DNA from: Pseudomonadota bacterium
GTDB lineage: Bacteria > Pseudomonadota > Alphaproteobacteria > Rhizobiales > Rhizobiaceae
Direction: 5' to 3'
NCBI GenBank assembly: GCA_023422735.1
Contig: JAFAGL010000101.1
Location: 1 to 9,397 of the forward strand
DNA length: 9,397 nucleotides
This document shows positions 1-6,601 of this stretch, piece by piece; position 1 is the first letter of the stretch, and the number at the start of each line of letters is the position of its first letter. Under the pieces are notes generated by a model. That model was not told where the DNA came from, did no database searches, and worked only from the letters and a program-made list of their open reading frames with translations. Position numbers and translations under genes: made by a program.

Positions 1-206
1 CGGCGCGACGGCTGCACATAGGCAGCGTTCCACGGCTTTGGCCCCAGCGCGCGCAGCGTTGTGGCCGGGTGAAACGTTCCGGCACCGACCTCCATGTCAT
101 AAGGCTGCAGGATGACGCAGCCGTAATCCGCCCAATAAGCGTGAAGGGTCAGGATCAAGCCCTGGAACGAGCGTTTCGGGTCGTTATGAGCAGAAATGGC
201 GGTCAC
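1..206 (-). CDS. glyQ: Glycyl-tRNA synthetase alpha subunit, N-terminal part (cut by window edge)
   Basis: GlyQ is the alpha subunit of the bacterial heterotetrameric glycyl-tRNA synthetase; with GlyS it charges tRNA-Gly in the cytoplasm and carries the class II catalytic core. Translating the minus strand from GTG at 206 gives 68 residues, including SFQGLILTLHAYWADYGC (residues 13-30), PYDMEVGAGTFHPATTLR and LGPKPWNAAYVQPSRR, which are the near-invariant N-terminal blocks of GlyQ. The family is about 300 residues, so most of the gene lies left of the window. GTG is chosen because an in-frame TAG stop (249-251) lies 14 codons upstream and no ATG is available between; a GAGG lies about 9 nt before it. 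It follows the TPR gene on the same strand by 75 bp, so it may be co-transcribed, although the gap is structured. glyS is not seen here. The identity is very secure; the exact start slightly less so. Confidence 0.95.
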   Translation of the reverse strand, partial: MTAISAHNDPKRSFQGLILTLHAYWADYGCVILQPYDMEVGAGTFHPATTLRALGPKPWNAAYVQPSR

Positions 207-219
207 GGAGAAAGGCCTC

Positions 220-288
220 GGGCTGATCGACGGCGGGTTGGCGCCGTCCTAGAGCCGTTTAGCTCGAAATGGAAGCGCCGATCAGCCC
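220..288. repeat. Nested inverted repeats between the TPR gene and glyQ
   Basis: Two dyads are nested in the gap. The outer arms are a perfect 10-bp inverted repeat (GGGCTGATCG at 220-229, CGATCAGCCC at 279-288) whose right arm contains the TPR gene stop codon. Inside it, GACGGCG (229-235) pairs with CGCCGTC (242-248) around a 6-nt loop. In the minus-strand transcript the structure would sit just upstream of the glyQ start. No T-run follows on the minus strand, so a classical intrinsic terminator is not supported. It could be a processing site, an attenuating structure or chance in GC-rich DNA. The pairing is read directly; the function is unknown. Confidence 0.5.
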
Positions 289-2087
289 TTTTCATCCGGC
301 TTAGGCGCCGCATCCGGCGCATCCGGTTTCGACGGATCGGCCTTCGCAGCCGCAGGATCTGCAATATCAGGCAAACCCTTTGCGAGCTTCTCGCGGATCT
401 TCGGCAGCTCCTGTTCCGTCGGCTTGCGGTCGATCGCGTGGTTCCACTGGAACGTCGCTTCCAACCGACGGCCGACGCGCCAATAAGCGTCGCCCAGATG
501 GTCGTTGAGAACCGGATCGTCCGGCTTCAGGGACACCGCGCGTTCAAGTTCGGTTACCGCGTCGTCATAGCGACCGAGCCGATAATAAGCCCAACCAAGC
601 GAATCGACGATGTAGCCATCGCTGGGGCGCAACTCGACCGCGCGCTGGATCATCTTCAACCCTTCATCGAGGTTGATGTTCATGTCGACCCAGGAATAAC
701 CGAGATAATTCAACACCTGCGGCTGATCGGGATAAAGCTCCAGCGCCTTGCGGAAATTGGGCTCGGCCTTGTCCCATTCCTTCAATCGCTCGTAGGATAT
801 GCCGCGCTGATAAAAGATGTTCCAGTTGGCGCGCGCCGGGGAAGCCAGGGCTTTCGCCGCTTCATCATAGACTTCCGACGCTGAACGCCAGTTTTCCTGG
901 CTGGCATAAACACCGCCAAGCGCGAGATAAGCGCGCATGTCGCTCTTGTCTTCTTCCAGCGCGATGCGCAGATGCTCGATGGCCTCATCCTTCTGATCGA
1001 GATCAGCAAGATTGAGTCCGATCTGCAGTTCTGCGGCGCGTTTCAGGGCCGACGTCTTGGAAATGCGCGAATAAAGATCGATCGCCTCGCGCGGCAACTG
1101 CTGCTGTTCGGCGATCCCCGCCAGTTGCAACAGAATCATGTCGTTGCCAGGACTAAGCGCCAACGCGAATTGCAGATAAACGCGAACGAAATCCTCACCG
1201 CCCGACTGGTTGAGCGCAGCGGCGATGTTGTACATCGCCTCACCCGCGCCTTCCGAGGGCTGACGCACCAGCCGGCGAATTTCCTTGCCGTCGCGGATAT
1301 CGCCACGAAGGCTGAGGATGGGCAAGCGGCCCGGGATGAACCGGTCGGCATCGTCGAGCACCTTCAGCGCGGCATCCCGCTCGCCCTTGCGGGCAAGAAA
1401 GATCGCATAGGCTTCAACCGCGCGAAGATAGGTATCGGGGGCCGCGCCGCCCGCTTCCTGATTGCCGACCGTTTCGGCGAAGGTCTTGCGGGCTTCATCG
1501 TCCAACTTGCCATGTTCGGCAATCAAAGCGCGATGATATTTGACGAACAGCGAGAACCACGGCGGCCCATCGAGGTCATCCAGAGCTTTCAGAGCTTCCT
1601 TGGGCTCGTTCTTGCCCGCCTTCGCCCAAGCCGACAACAGGCCGGTGACAAGCTGATCCAGATCGGATTCGACATTGCCGCTGAACAGCGTGTCGGCCTT
1701 GGCATAATCGCGCTGGCGCATGGCATCGATGCCGAGAGCGATGGTGGCAAAACGCGAAACGCCGCGAACCAGCTTCAGCTTTTCGGCGTGGCGCACAGCC
1801 TGATCGAAATCGCCGGTCGCCAAAAGGCCGAGAAAAAGGCTGCGCTCGACCTCCTGATTGCCCGGATCAAGCGCCAAAGCGCGCTTGTAGTAAATCGTGG
1901 CGCTATCGAAATCCTTGTCGATCTGGGCGGTTCGCGCCGCCAGAAACGCGCCGGAAAATGTGGTGATCGACCGAGGATCGATGCGATCCGGCTCCGCTTG
2001 CTGCTTGGCGAAGGCCGGAACAAGCGCCGAAGACAGGCTCGCAGCCACCACGAGCGCCTGCAGCGCGTTCCTTGATCGAAGTTGCAT
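282..2087 (-). CDS. Exported tetratricopeptide-repeat protein
   Basis: A predicted exported scaffold protein of 601 residues with no visible catalytic motif. The chosen ATG at 2087 is preceded by GGAAGGGA (2096-2103) at 8-nt spacing and begins a signal peptide: Arg-rich start, hydrophobic core ALVVAASLSSALVP, and an Ala-X-Ala cleavage site near residue 27 (AFA before KQ). A longer frame reaches a TTG at 2162 but would bury the signal peptide. TPR units are visible near 46-79 (YYKRALALDPGN), 386-419, 423-456 (FRKALELYPDQP), 457-490 (IQRAVELRPSD), 491-524 (LERAVSLKPDD) and 525-558; the middle (about 90-380) is more divergent helical repeat. Residues 570-601 form a low-complexity Ala/Pro/Asp/Lys tail. 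No lipobox Cys is seen, so a periplasmic location is likelier than a lipoprotein. It lies 150 bp downstream of the polyprenyl synthase on the same strand. TPR proteins bind partner proteins; the partner here is unknown. Confidence 0.88.
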   Translation of the reverse strand: MQLRSRNALQALVVAASLSSALVPAFAKQQAEPDRIDPRSITTFSGAFLAARTAQIDKDFDSATIYYKRALALDPGNQEVERSLFLGLLATGDFDQAVRHAEKLKLVRGVSRFATIALGIDAMRQRDYAKADTLFSGNVESDLDQLVTGLLSAWAKAGKNEPKEALKALDDLDGPPWFSLFVKYHRALIAEHGKLDDEARKTFAETVGNQEAGGAAPDTYLRAVEAYAIFLARKGERDAALKVLDDADRFIPGRLPILSLRGDIRDGKEIRRLVRQPSEGAGEAMYNIAAALNQSGGEDFVRVYLQFALALSPGNDMILLQLAGIAEQQQLPREAIDLYSRISKTSALKRAAELQIGLNLADLDQKDEAIEHLRIALEEDKSDMRAYLALGGVYASQENWRSASEVYDEAAKALASPARANWNIFYQRGISYERLKEWDKAEPNFRKALELYPDQPQVLNYLGYSWVDMNINLDEGLKMIQRAVELRPSDGYIVDSLGWAYYRLGRYDDAVTELERAVSLKPDDPVLNDHLGDAYWRVGRRLEATFQWNHAIDRKPTEQELPKIREKLAKGLPDIADPAAAKADPSKPDAPDAAPKPDEKG

Positions 2088-2095
2088 CCCGCTAG

Positions 2096-2103
2096 TCCCT
2101 TCC
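2096..2103 (-). promoter_or_regulatory. Ribosome binding site deciding the TPR protein start
   Basis: GGAAGGGA on the minus strand, 8 nt before the ATG at 2087. It supports that ATG over the TTG at 2162, which would add 25 residues in front of the signal peptide. Confidence 0.65.
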
Positions 2104-2237
2104 CGAGCCGCTGGCCCGCTGGTTTGCATCGATTTCGAAGCGATCCGTTCCGTGACGCCCAAGAATGGCCTTTTTACGATGAGCCTTCAATCGCCGCTGG
2201 TGCGCTGGGCGCGGCGCTCGTCGTGACCCAGGTGAAA

Positions 2238-3254
2238 TCAGACCACGCGGCTGATGCAAAAATCGATCACGTCGAGCAACGCGCTTTTTTGCGGCGAGTT
2301 CGGCAAGGGCGCCAAAGCATCGCGGGCGATACCACCGAAATGCCGGGCACGCCCGATCGTGTCGGTGATCGCACTATGCTTTTTCAAAAGGCCGACCGCT
2401 TTTTCCAGGGCTTCGTCATCGGCTTCGCCCGCTTCGATCGCCTTGCGCCAGAATACGCGCTCTTCTTCCGTTCCGCGCCGATAAGAAAGAATCACCGGCA
2501 AGGTGACTTTGCCTTCGCGGAAATCATCGCCGACATTCTTGCCGAGATCTTTGGTCGACCCGCCATAGTCCAGCGCATCATCGACCAACTGGAAGGCCAG
2601 TCCGAGATTCGTGCCATAAGAGCGCAGCGCAGCGCGACTGGTGCGCGGCGCATTGGCGATCACCGGACCGACTTCACAGGCGGCCGAAAACAAGGCCGCC
2701 GTCTTGGCCTTGATCACATCGAGATATTCATCTTCCGTGGTTTCAAGGTTCTTGGCCACGGAAAGCTGCAAAACTTCGCCTTCGGCAATCACCGCCGCCG
2801 CATTCGACAGAATATCCAGCGCATCCAGCGAGCCGACATCGACCATTACGCGGAAAGCCTGGCCGAGCAGGAAATCGCCCACCAGAACGCTGGCCTGGTT
2901 GCCCCAGATCATGCGCGCCGTTTTCTTTCCGCGCCGCATACCGCTTTCGTCCACGACATCGTCATGCAGAAGTGTGGCCGTGTGCATGAACTCTACGCTC
3001 ATGGCGAGTTTGACATGCGCGTCCCCCTCGTAGCCGAGCAAACGCGCGGCAGCGAGTGTCAACATCGGACGCAAACGCTTGCCTCCCGATGAGATCAGGT
3101 GGTTCGCGACTTCCGGTATCATCGTGACCTCGGAGCCAGCCTTCGACAAGATGAGCTCGTTTACGGCATTCATGTCCGCAGCAGTCAGCTCCACCAGCGC
3201 TCCAATAGAGGCTTGCGGCTTCTTGCCATCTTCGAGGTTAACTACGACACCCAC
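2238..3254 (-). CDS. Long-chain polyprenyl diphosphate synthase (octa/decaprenyl type)
   Basis: A trans-prenyltransferase that extends farnesyl-type diphosphates with isopentenyl diphosphate to make the side chain of ubiquinone; cytosolic and Mg-dependent. The 338-residue protein has the substrate-binding GGKRLRP block (57-63), the first Asp-rich motif DDVVD (98-102) followed by RRGK, a GDFLLGQAF block (about 126-134), and the second Asp-rich motif DDALD (225-229) followed by DDFREGK. The residue five before the first motif is Ala, a small residue that in this family allows long products; C50 would fit the ubiquinone-10 usual in alphaproteobacteria, but chain length cannot be proved here. The frame is open 138 codons further upstream, but that stretch lies opposite the DUF2007 gene and lacks family similarity. 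GTG at 3254 has GGGAG at 7-nt spacing and gives the start (VGVVVNLE) I recall for Rhizobiales homologues. IspB, DdsA and similar names are all possible, so no symbol is assigned. Confidence 0.95.
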   Translation of the reverse strand: MGVVVNLEDGKKPQASIGALVELTAADMNAVNELILSKAGSEVTMIPEVANHLISSGGKRLRPMLTLAAARLLGYEGDAHVKLAMSVEFMHTATLLHDDVVDESGMRRGKKTARMIWGNQASVLVGDFLLGQAFRVMVDVGSLDALDILSNAAAVIAEGEVLQLSVAKNLETTEDEYLDVIKAKTAALFSAACEVGPVIANAPRTSRAALRSYGTNLGLAFQLVDDALDYGGSTKDLGKNVGDDFREGKVTLPVILSYRRGTEEERVFWRKAIEAGEADDEALEKAVGLLKKHSAITDTIGRARHFGGIARDALAPLPNSPQKSALLDVIDFCISRVV

Positions 3255-3437
3255 GGCGGCACTCCCGGACGCGATCTTCCAATTTGGCGCAAGTTCTACT
3301 TTGGCAGCTCCATCAGGAGCAAGGGGCGAATTAGCGCGCCGTGACTGCAACGGACAGTGCCAAGTTCCCGGCCGGGGCTTTTTTGGAGGCATGCGCGCCT
3401 TATTTACTTCCGCACCCGGACCTGTCAGCAAGTGAAC
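3255..3437. promoter_or_regulatory. Divergent intergenic region (polyprenyl synthase / DUF2007)
   Basis: This 183-bp gap lies between two genes read outward, so it should hold promoters for both. The only secure element is the ribosome binding site GGGAG (complement of 3262-3266), 7 nt before the synthase GTG. A GC palindrome (CCCGGCCGGG, 3367-3376) followed by six T (3379-3384) lies in the DUF2007 leader. I could not identify a convincing -35/-10 pair in either direction. Confidence 0.5.
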
Positions 3438-3662
3438 ATGATCGAACTTATCAGAACCAACGACGCCGTCGTAATTTCCTTTGTAGACTCGCTCATGCGC
3501 GATGCGGGCATCAAATGCTTCGTGGCGGATGAGAATATGAGCATCATGGAAGGATCGATCGGCGTGTTGCAACGGCGCGTGCTGGTCGATGCCGAACGGA
3601 TTGATGAAGCGCGCAAAATCCTTGTGGATGCTGGAATTGCCGACGAGCTCAAGCGGGACTGA
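3438..3662 (+). CDS. DUF2007 family protein
   Basis: A 74-residue cytosolic protein that I recognise as DUF2007 (Pfam calls it a putative signal transducing protein). It starts MIELIRTNDAVVISFVDSL, runs through GIKCFVADENMS and GVLQRRVLVD, and ends EARKILVDAG. This is the small alpha/beta fold typical of the family, in which an amino-terminal strand is followed by a helix carrying L-x-x-A/G-I and a conserved Val-Asp near the end. The length matches the usual 65-80 residues. No enzyme residues are evident and no precise biochemical role is established for the family. ATG at 3438 is chosen over an upstream start at 3357 because similarity begins there; its ribosome binding site is weak (AAGTGA). 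It overlaps the start of the methyltransferase gene, suggesting translational coupling and possibly a shared role. Confidence 0.85.
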   Translation: MIELIRTNDAVVISFVDSLMRDAGIKCFVADENMSIMEGSIGVLQRRVLVDAERIDEARKILVDAGIADELKRD

Positions 3663-4455
3663 CGCCATCTCGTCAGATCGCGAAGCCTGGCCGCCTCATT
3701 CCATCGATGCGTTTCATCGCGGTGCATTTCATCTGGCGCAACCGCGCAATGCAGGCCATCGCATCGGTACGGACGCGATGATGCTTGCGTCTGCCGTGCC
3801 TTCCAGCTTTTGCGGGCAGGTCGTCGACCTCGGCGCCGGGGCTGGCGGTGCTGGTCTTGCCGTTTTGTCGCGATGCCCGAAGGCGAAAGCGCTTCTGGTG
3901 GAACGCTCCCATGAAATGGTGCTTTGGGCGCACCGAAGCCTGGCGCTGGAAGACAATGCCAGTCTGCGCAATAGGGTCGAGATCATCGAAGCCGATGTCA
4001 GCCTGACCGGCCAAACGCGGCGCATGGCCGGGCTTGCCGACAACAGCGCCGACTTCGCCATTCTCAACCCGCCCTTCAATCTCGAACCCGATCGCTCCTC
4101 GCCCGATCCGTTGCGCAAGGAAGCGCATGTCATGGTACAAGGGCTTTTCGAGCAATGGCTGCGAACGGCTGCGGCGATGGTCAGGCCGAAGGGGGGCGTC
4201 GCGATTATCGCCCGCCCGCAATCGCTCGCCGACATTCTGTCAGGCCTTGCGGGGCGCTTCGGCAATGCCGAAATCGTTCCCGTGCTGCCGCGCCCGGACA
4301 AGCCGGCGATCCGCATCATCATGCGTGCGGTGCGCGCATCCCGCGCCGGTTTGACCCTGCATCCGCCCTTGATCGTCCACGACCTGTCCGGACGGGGTTT
4401 CACCGAACGCGCGGAAGCGATCAACAATGGTCAGATGAGCCTGTTCGGCGATTGA
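3628..4455 (+). CDS. TrmN6-like tRNA (adenine-N6) methyltransferase
   Basis: A SAM-dependent N6-adenine methyltransferase resembling YfiC/TrmN6, which in E. coli methylates A37 of tRNA1(Val). The 275-residue protein has the family's opening block (FHRGAFHLAQP, then GTDAMMLA), the glycine-rich SAM-binding motif I VVDLGAGAGGAG (65-76), the acidic loop VERS that follows, and the catalytic motif IV NPPFN (147-151), which marks amino-group methylation of adenine. The C-terminus ends in the short tail NNGQMSLFGD. The start is uncertain. No ATG, GTG or TTG lies between the DUF2007 stop and the first conserved block, so ATG at 3628 (35-nt overlap with DUF2007) is taken; TTG at 3637 is an alternative. 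The gene is followed by an intrinsic terminator. The substrate tRNA is inferred from family; a different RNA or protein target is possible. Confidence 0.88.
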   Translation: MLELPTSSSGTDAISSDREAWPPHSIDAFHRGAFHLAQPRNAGHRIGTDAMMLASAVPSSFCGQVVDLGAGAGGAGLAVLSRCPKAKALLVERSHEMVLWAHRSLALEDNASLRNRVEIIEADVSLTGQTRRMAGLADNSADFAILNPPFNLEPDRSSPDPLRKEAHVMVQGLFEQWLRTAAAMVRPKGGVAIIARPQSLADILSGLAGRFGNAEIVPVLPRPDKPAIRIIMRAVRASRAGLTLHPPLIVHDLSGRGFTERAEAINNGQMSLFGD

Positions 4456-4502
4456 TCGGCCTTTGTTATGGTGAAGCAGGTGTGCGATCACGATTGCGAC
4501 AA

Positions 4503-4523
4503 GGCGGGTTCCGCCGTTTTTTT
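4503..4523 (+). terminator. Intrinsic terminator after the methyltransferase gene
   Basis: A GC stem GGCGG (4503-4507) and CCGCC (4511-4515) with a GTT loop is followed after one G by seven T (4517-4523). It lies 47 bp past the methyltransferase stop. The stem is only 5 bp but fully GC. It would separate the DUF2007-methyltransferase unit from the S49 peptidase operon. Confidence 0.75.
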
Positions 4524-4538
4524 GCTTTGAGCCAGCCA

Positions 4539-4566
4539 TTGCGTCGGCCTTCTCGCCACCTAGATG
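4539..4566 (+). promoter_or_regulatory. Possible sigma-70 type promoter for the S49 peptidase operon
   Basis: TTGCGT (4539-4544) and TAGATG (4561-4566) are separated by 16 bp, lie just after the terminator and would give a leader of about 25 nt to the TTG start at 4598. Each hexamer departs from consensus, so the placement rests largely on context. Confidence 0.3.
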
Positions 4567-4597
4567 AAGGTAACCCAGCAACCGGAGCCAGCCTTCC

Positions 4598-5467
4598 TTG
4601 AAACGCCTCTTCCGTCGTGTCCTTCCCAAATCCATGCGCAAGGACAATGTTACCATTCCGGTCGTGCGTTTGAGCGGAACAATCATGGCGGGCGGTTCGC
4701 CATTGCGGCCTTCGCTCAATCTAGCTTCCTGCGCCGGACTGCTGGAAAAAGCCTTTGCCGTGAAAGATGCTCCGGCTGTGGCGATTTCGGTGAATTCGCC
4801 GGGCGGCTCGCCGGTTCAATCCCGCCTGATTTACCAGCGCATCCGCGATCTTGCGGTCGAAAAGAAGAAGCATGTTCTTGTTTTCGTGGAAGATGTCGCA
4901 GCATCCGGCGGCTATATGATCGCGATTGCCGGTGACGAGATCATTGCCGATCCCTCCAGCATCGTGGGGTCGATCGGGGTGGTTTCCGCGTCCTTCGGTT
5001 TCCAGGACCTGATCGCCAAGATGGGCATCGAGCGCCGCGTTCACACAGCGGGCGCAAACAAGTCGGTGCTCGATCCCTTCAAGCCCGAGAAAACCGAAGA
5101 CATCGAGCGGTTGAAGGCGCTTCAACTGGAAGTCCACGAAACCTTTATCGACATGGTCAAGGAACGGCGCGGATCAAAGCTTGCGGATGATCCCGACCTG
5201 TTTACGGGCGTGTTCTGGACGGGAAAGCGCGGCGTGGCGCTGGGTTTGGTGGATGCGCTGGGTGATCTGCGCAGCAATCTGAAAGCGCGCTATGGCGAAG
5301 ATACCAAGCTGCGGGTGATCGCCCCGTCCAAGGGGCTGCTCGGTCGTCGTTTCGGGCTGGTGGGCGCGCAAATGCCGGATCCGGCCAGCCGGTTCGGCGC
5401 AGCGATAGGCGAAAGCCTGATGGCTTCTGTGGAAGACCAGGCTTTATGGGCGCGTTATCGCCTTTGA
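4598..5467 (+). CDS. S49 family serine peptidase, SppA-like, without membrane anchor
   Basis: A SppA/SohB-family Ser-Lys dyad peptidase of 289 residues; family members cleave signal peptides or membrane-protein fragments. The core has SVNSPGGSP (64-72), the nucleophile Ser103 in VAASGGYMIA, the structural VGSIGVVSA block (123-131) and Lys155 in GANKSVLDPF. The Ser-Lys spacing of 52 residues equals that of the B. subtilis SppA dyad (Ser147, Lys199), so the enzyme should be active. Unlike classical SppA it has no signal peptide or transmembrane helix: the first 20 residues are basic and hydrophilic (KRLFRRVLPKSMRK). The TTG start at 4598 is supported by GGAG (4584-4587) at 10-nt spacing and by an N-terminal KR..RR pattern I recall in Rhizobiales homologues; ATG at 4634 is the alternative and would lose 12 residues. 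It probably heads the run leading to ispE and moaB. Confidence 0.9.
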   Translation: MKRLFRRVLPKSMRKDNVTIPVVRLSGTIMAGGSPLRPSLNLASCAGLLEKAFAVKDAPAVAISVNSPGGSPVQSRLIYQRIRDLAVEKKKHVLVFVEDVAASGGYMIAIAGDEIIADPSSIVGSIGVVSASFGFQDLIAKMGIERRVHTAGANKSVLDPFKPEKTEDIERLKALQLEVHETFIDMVKERRGSKLADDPDLFTGVFWTGKRGVALGLVDALGDLRSNLKARYGEDTKLRVIAPSKGLLGRRFGLVGAQMPDPASRFGAAIGESLMASVEDQALWARYRL

Positions 5468-5528
5468 TCTGCCATCAATTCCCGCCTATTCTTTTGCCGA
5501 AACCCAATCCATCGAGGGATTTGCCCCC

Positions 5529-5714
5529 ATGCCGCCATTGCTGATCCTCGCCTTTGCCGGGGCGGTTGCATATGCCGGTTATCGCAAAATGATAAGCGAT
5601 GCTGAAAAAATGAACGCGCGGATCAAACGGCGCGACCAGGAAGCGAAATCGGGCAGCCAGGGCACGCTGATCCGCGATCCGAAGACCGGCGTTTATACCG
5701 TGGCCAAGGATTGA
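5529..5714 (+). CDS. Small membrane-anchored protein of unknown function
   Basis: A 61-residue protein that I do not assign to a named family. Residues 2-17 (PPLLILAFAGAVAYAG) form one hydrophobic helix, probably a membrane anchor, followed by a charged, probably helical stretch (ISDAEKMNARIKRRDQEAK) and a C-terminal LIRDPKTGVYTVAKD. The DPKTGVY ending resembles short conserved hypothetical proteins of Rhizobiales, which is recollection and not proof. The start is good: ATG with GAGGGA (5514-5519) at 9-nt spacing. The stop overlaps the ispE ATG by one base (TGATG), implying coupled translation. It lies 61 bp after the S49 gene with no terminator between. The gene is convincing from its signals; its role is unknown. 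Confidence 0.75.
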   Translation: MPPLLILAFAGAVAYAGYRKMISDAEKMNARIKRRDQEAKSGSQGTLIRDPKTGVYTVAKD

Positions 5715-6601
5715 TGCCGGGCAAGCCTGCCGGCACGATCTCCTGCTTTGCTCCGGCCAAGATCAACCTTGCCCTGCATGTCGTTGGACGCCGCGCCGAC
5801 GGTTATCACCTGCTCGACACGATGGTCATGTTTGCGCAGGCCGGCGACCGCATCACCGTGGAAAACAGTGATGAAGATGGCTTTTCCGTCATCGGGCCAT
5901 TCACCGACCACGTGCCCGCAAACGCGCGAAATCTGGTTCTGCGCGCGCGGGATGCGCTTCGCGCGACAGCTGTTGGGCACCAAGCTGTCCATATCCGCCT
6001 GGAAAAAAACCTTCCCGTTGCTTCGGGCATTGGCGGTGGTTCAAGCGATGCGGCAGCCACACTGCGCGCCCTGAACAAGCTTTGGAACGCGGGCGTCTCG
6101 CAAACAGACATGGCCCGGCTTGGACTTTCGCTGGGCGCCGATCTGCCCATGTGCCTGTTGGCCCGACCGGCACGCGTGACAGGTATCGGGGAAAACCTGA
6201 TCCCGCTGTCCGCCTGCCCTTCCTTCCACGCCGTGCTGGTCAACCCCGGTGTTGCGGTTTCCACCCCGGACGTCTTTTCCCGCCTGGGCTCGCGCGACAA
6301 TGCGCCCCTGCCCGTTTTGCCGACCGGAGCCCACACGGCAAGCTGGCTAGACTGGCTTTCATCTACCCGAAGCGATCTGCAACCGGCTGCGATCAGCGCC
6401 GTGCCCTTGATCGCCAACGTGCTTGCGGAACTGGAGCGCACAAACGCCGCGCTTGCCCGCATGTCCGGTTCGGGCGCCACATGCTTCGGTATATTCCAAA
6501 CCAATGCCGAAGCGGGCGATGCCGCGCAGGCCATTCGCGAACGGCACCCGGACTGGTATGTTCAGGAAACGCAATTCACGGGATCGGATGAGGAACAATG
6601 A
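5714..6601 (+). CDS. ispE: 4-diphosphocytidyl-2-C-methyl-D-erythritol kinase
   Basis: IspE phosphorylates 4-diphosphocytidyl-2-C-methylerythritol with ATP, the fourth step of the MEP route to isoprenoids; cytosolic. The 295-residue protein is a complete GHMP kinase: FAPAKINLALHVVGRR with the substrate-site Lys16, DGYHLLDTM (29-37), the GHMP ATP loop PVASGIGGGSSDAA (101-114), catalytic Asp143 in LGADLPMCL, and the C-terminal MSGSGATCFGIF (250-261). Length is normal for the family. ATG at 5714 overlaps the preceding stop by one base; AAGGA lies 3 nt upstream inside the previous gene. The in-frame TTG at 5711 adds one residue and has no room for a ribosome binding site. Its stop overlaps the moaB start (ATGA). 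The product feeds the pathway whose end units are used by the polyprenyl synthase 2.5 kb to the left. Confidence 0.97.
   Translation: MPGKPAGTISCFAPAKINLALHVVGRRADGYHLLDTMVMFAQAGDRITVENSDEDGFSVIGPFTDHVPANARNLVLRARDALRATAVGHQAVHIRLEKNLPVASGIGGGSSDAAATLRALNKLWNAGVSQTDMARLGLSLGADLPMCLLARPARVTGIGENLIPLSACPSFHAVLVNPGVAVSTPDVFSRLGSRDNAPLPVLPTGAHTASWLDWLSSTRSDLQPAAISAVPLIANVLAELERTNAALARMSGSGATCFGIFQTNAEAGDAAQAIRERHPDWYVQETQFTGSDEEQ

Noticed and set aside
69..3092. Three long plus-strand open frames (69-884, 972-2075, 2082-3092) opposite the minus-strand genes
   Set aside because: Their translations are Arg/Gln/Ile-rich with no recognisable domain, and they lie opposite well-supported TPR and prenyl synthase genes. 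They are typical shadows in GC-rich coding DNA.
3345..3364. Sigma-54-like TGGCAC and TTGCA on the minus strand upstream of the polyprenyl synthase
   Set aside because: The GG-to-GC spacing is one base too long (6 instead of 5 nt between TGGCAC and TTGC); sigma-54 promoters tolerate little change in this spacing.
3367..3384. Palindrome CCCGGCCGGG followed by six T, resembling a terminator before DUF2007
   Set aside because: With a minimal loop the stem is only about 3 bp, and it lies upstream of a gene start with no plus-strand gene before it.
3255..3668. 138-codon N-terminal extension of the polyprenyl synthase to 3668
   Set aside because: It runs opposite the DUF2007 gene and has no family similarity, while GTG at 3254 has a good ribosome binding site.
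5806..6534. 242-codon minus-strand frame opposite ispE
   Set aside because: ispE is complete with all GHMP kinase motifs and overlaps its neighbours as an operon; the antisense frame is Ser/Arg-rich and featureless.
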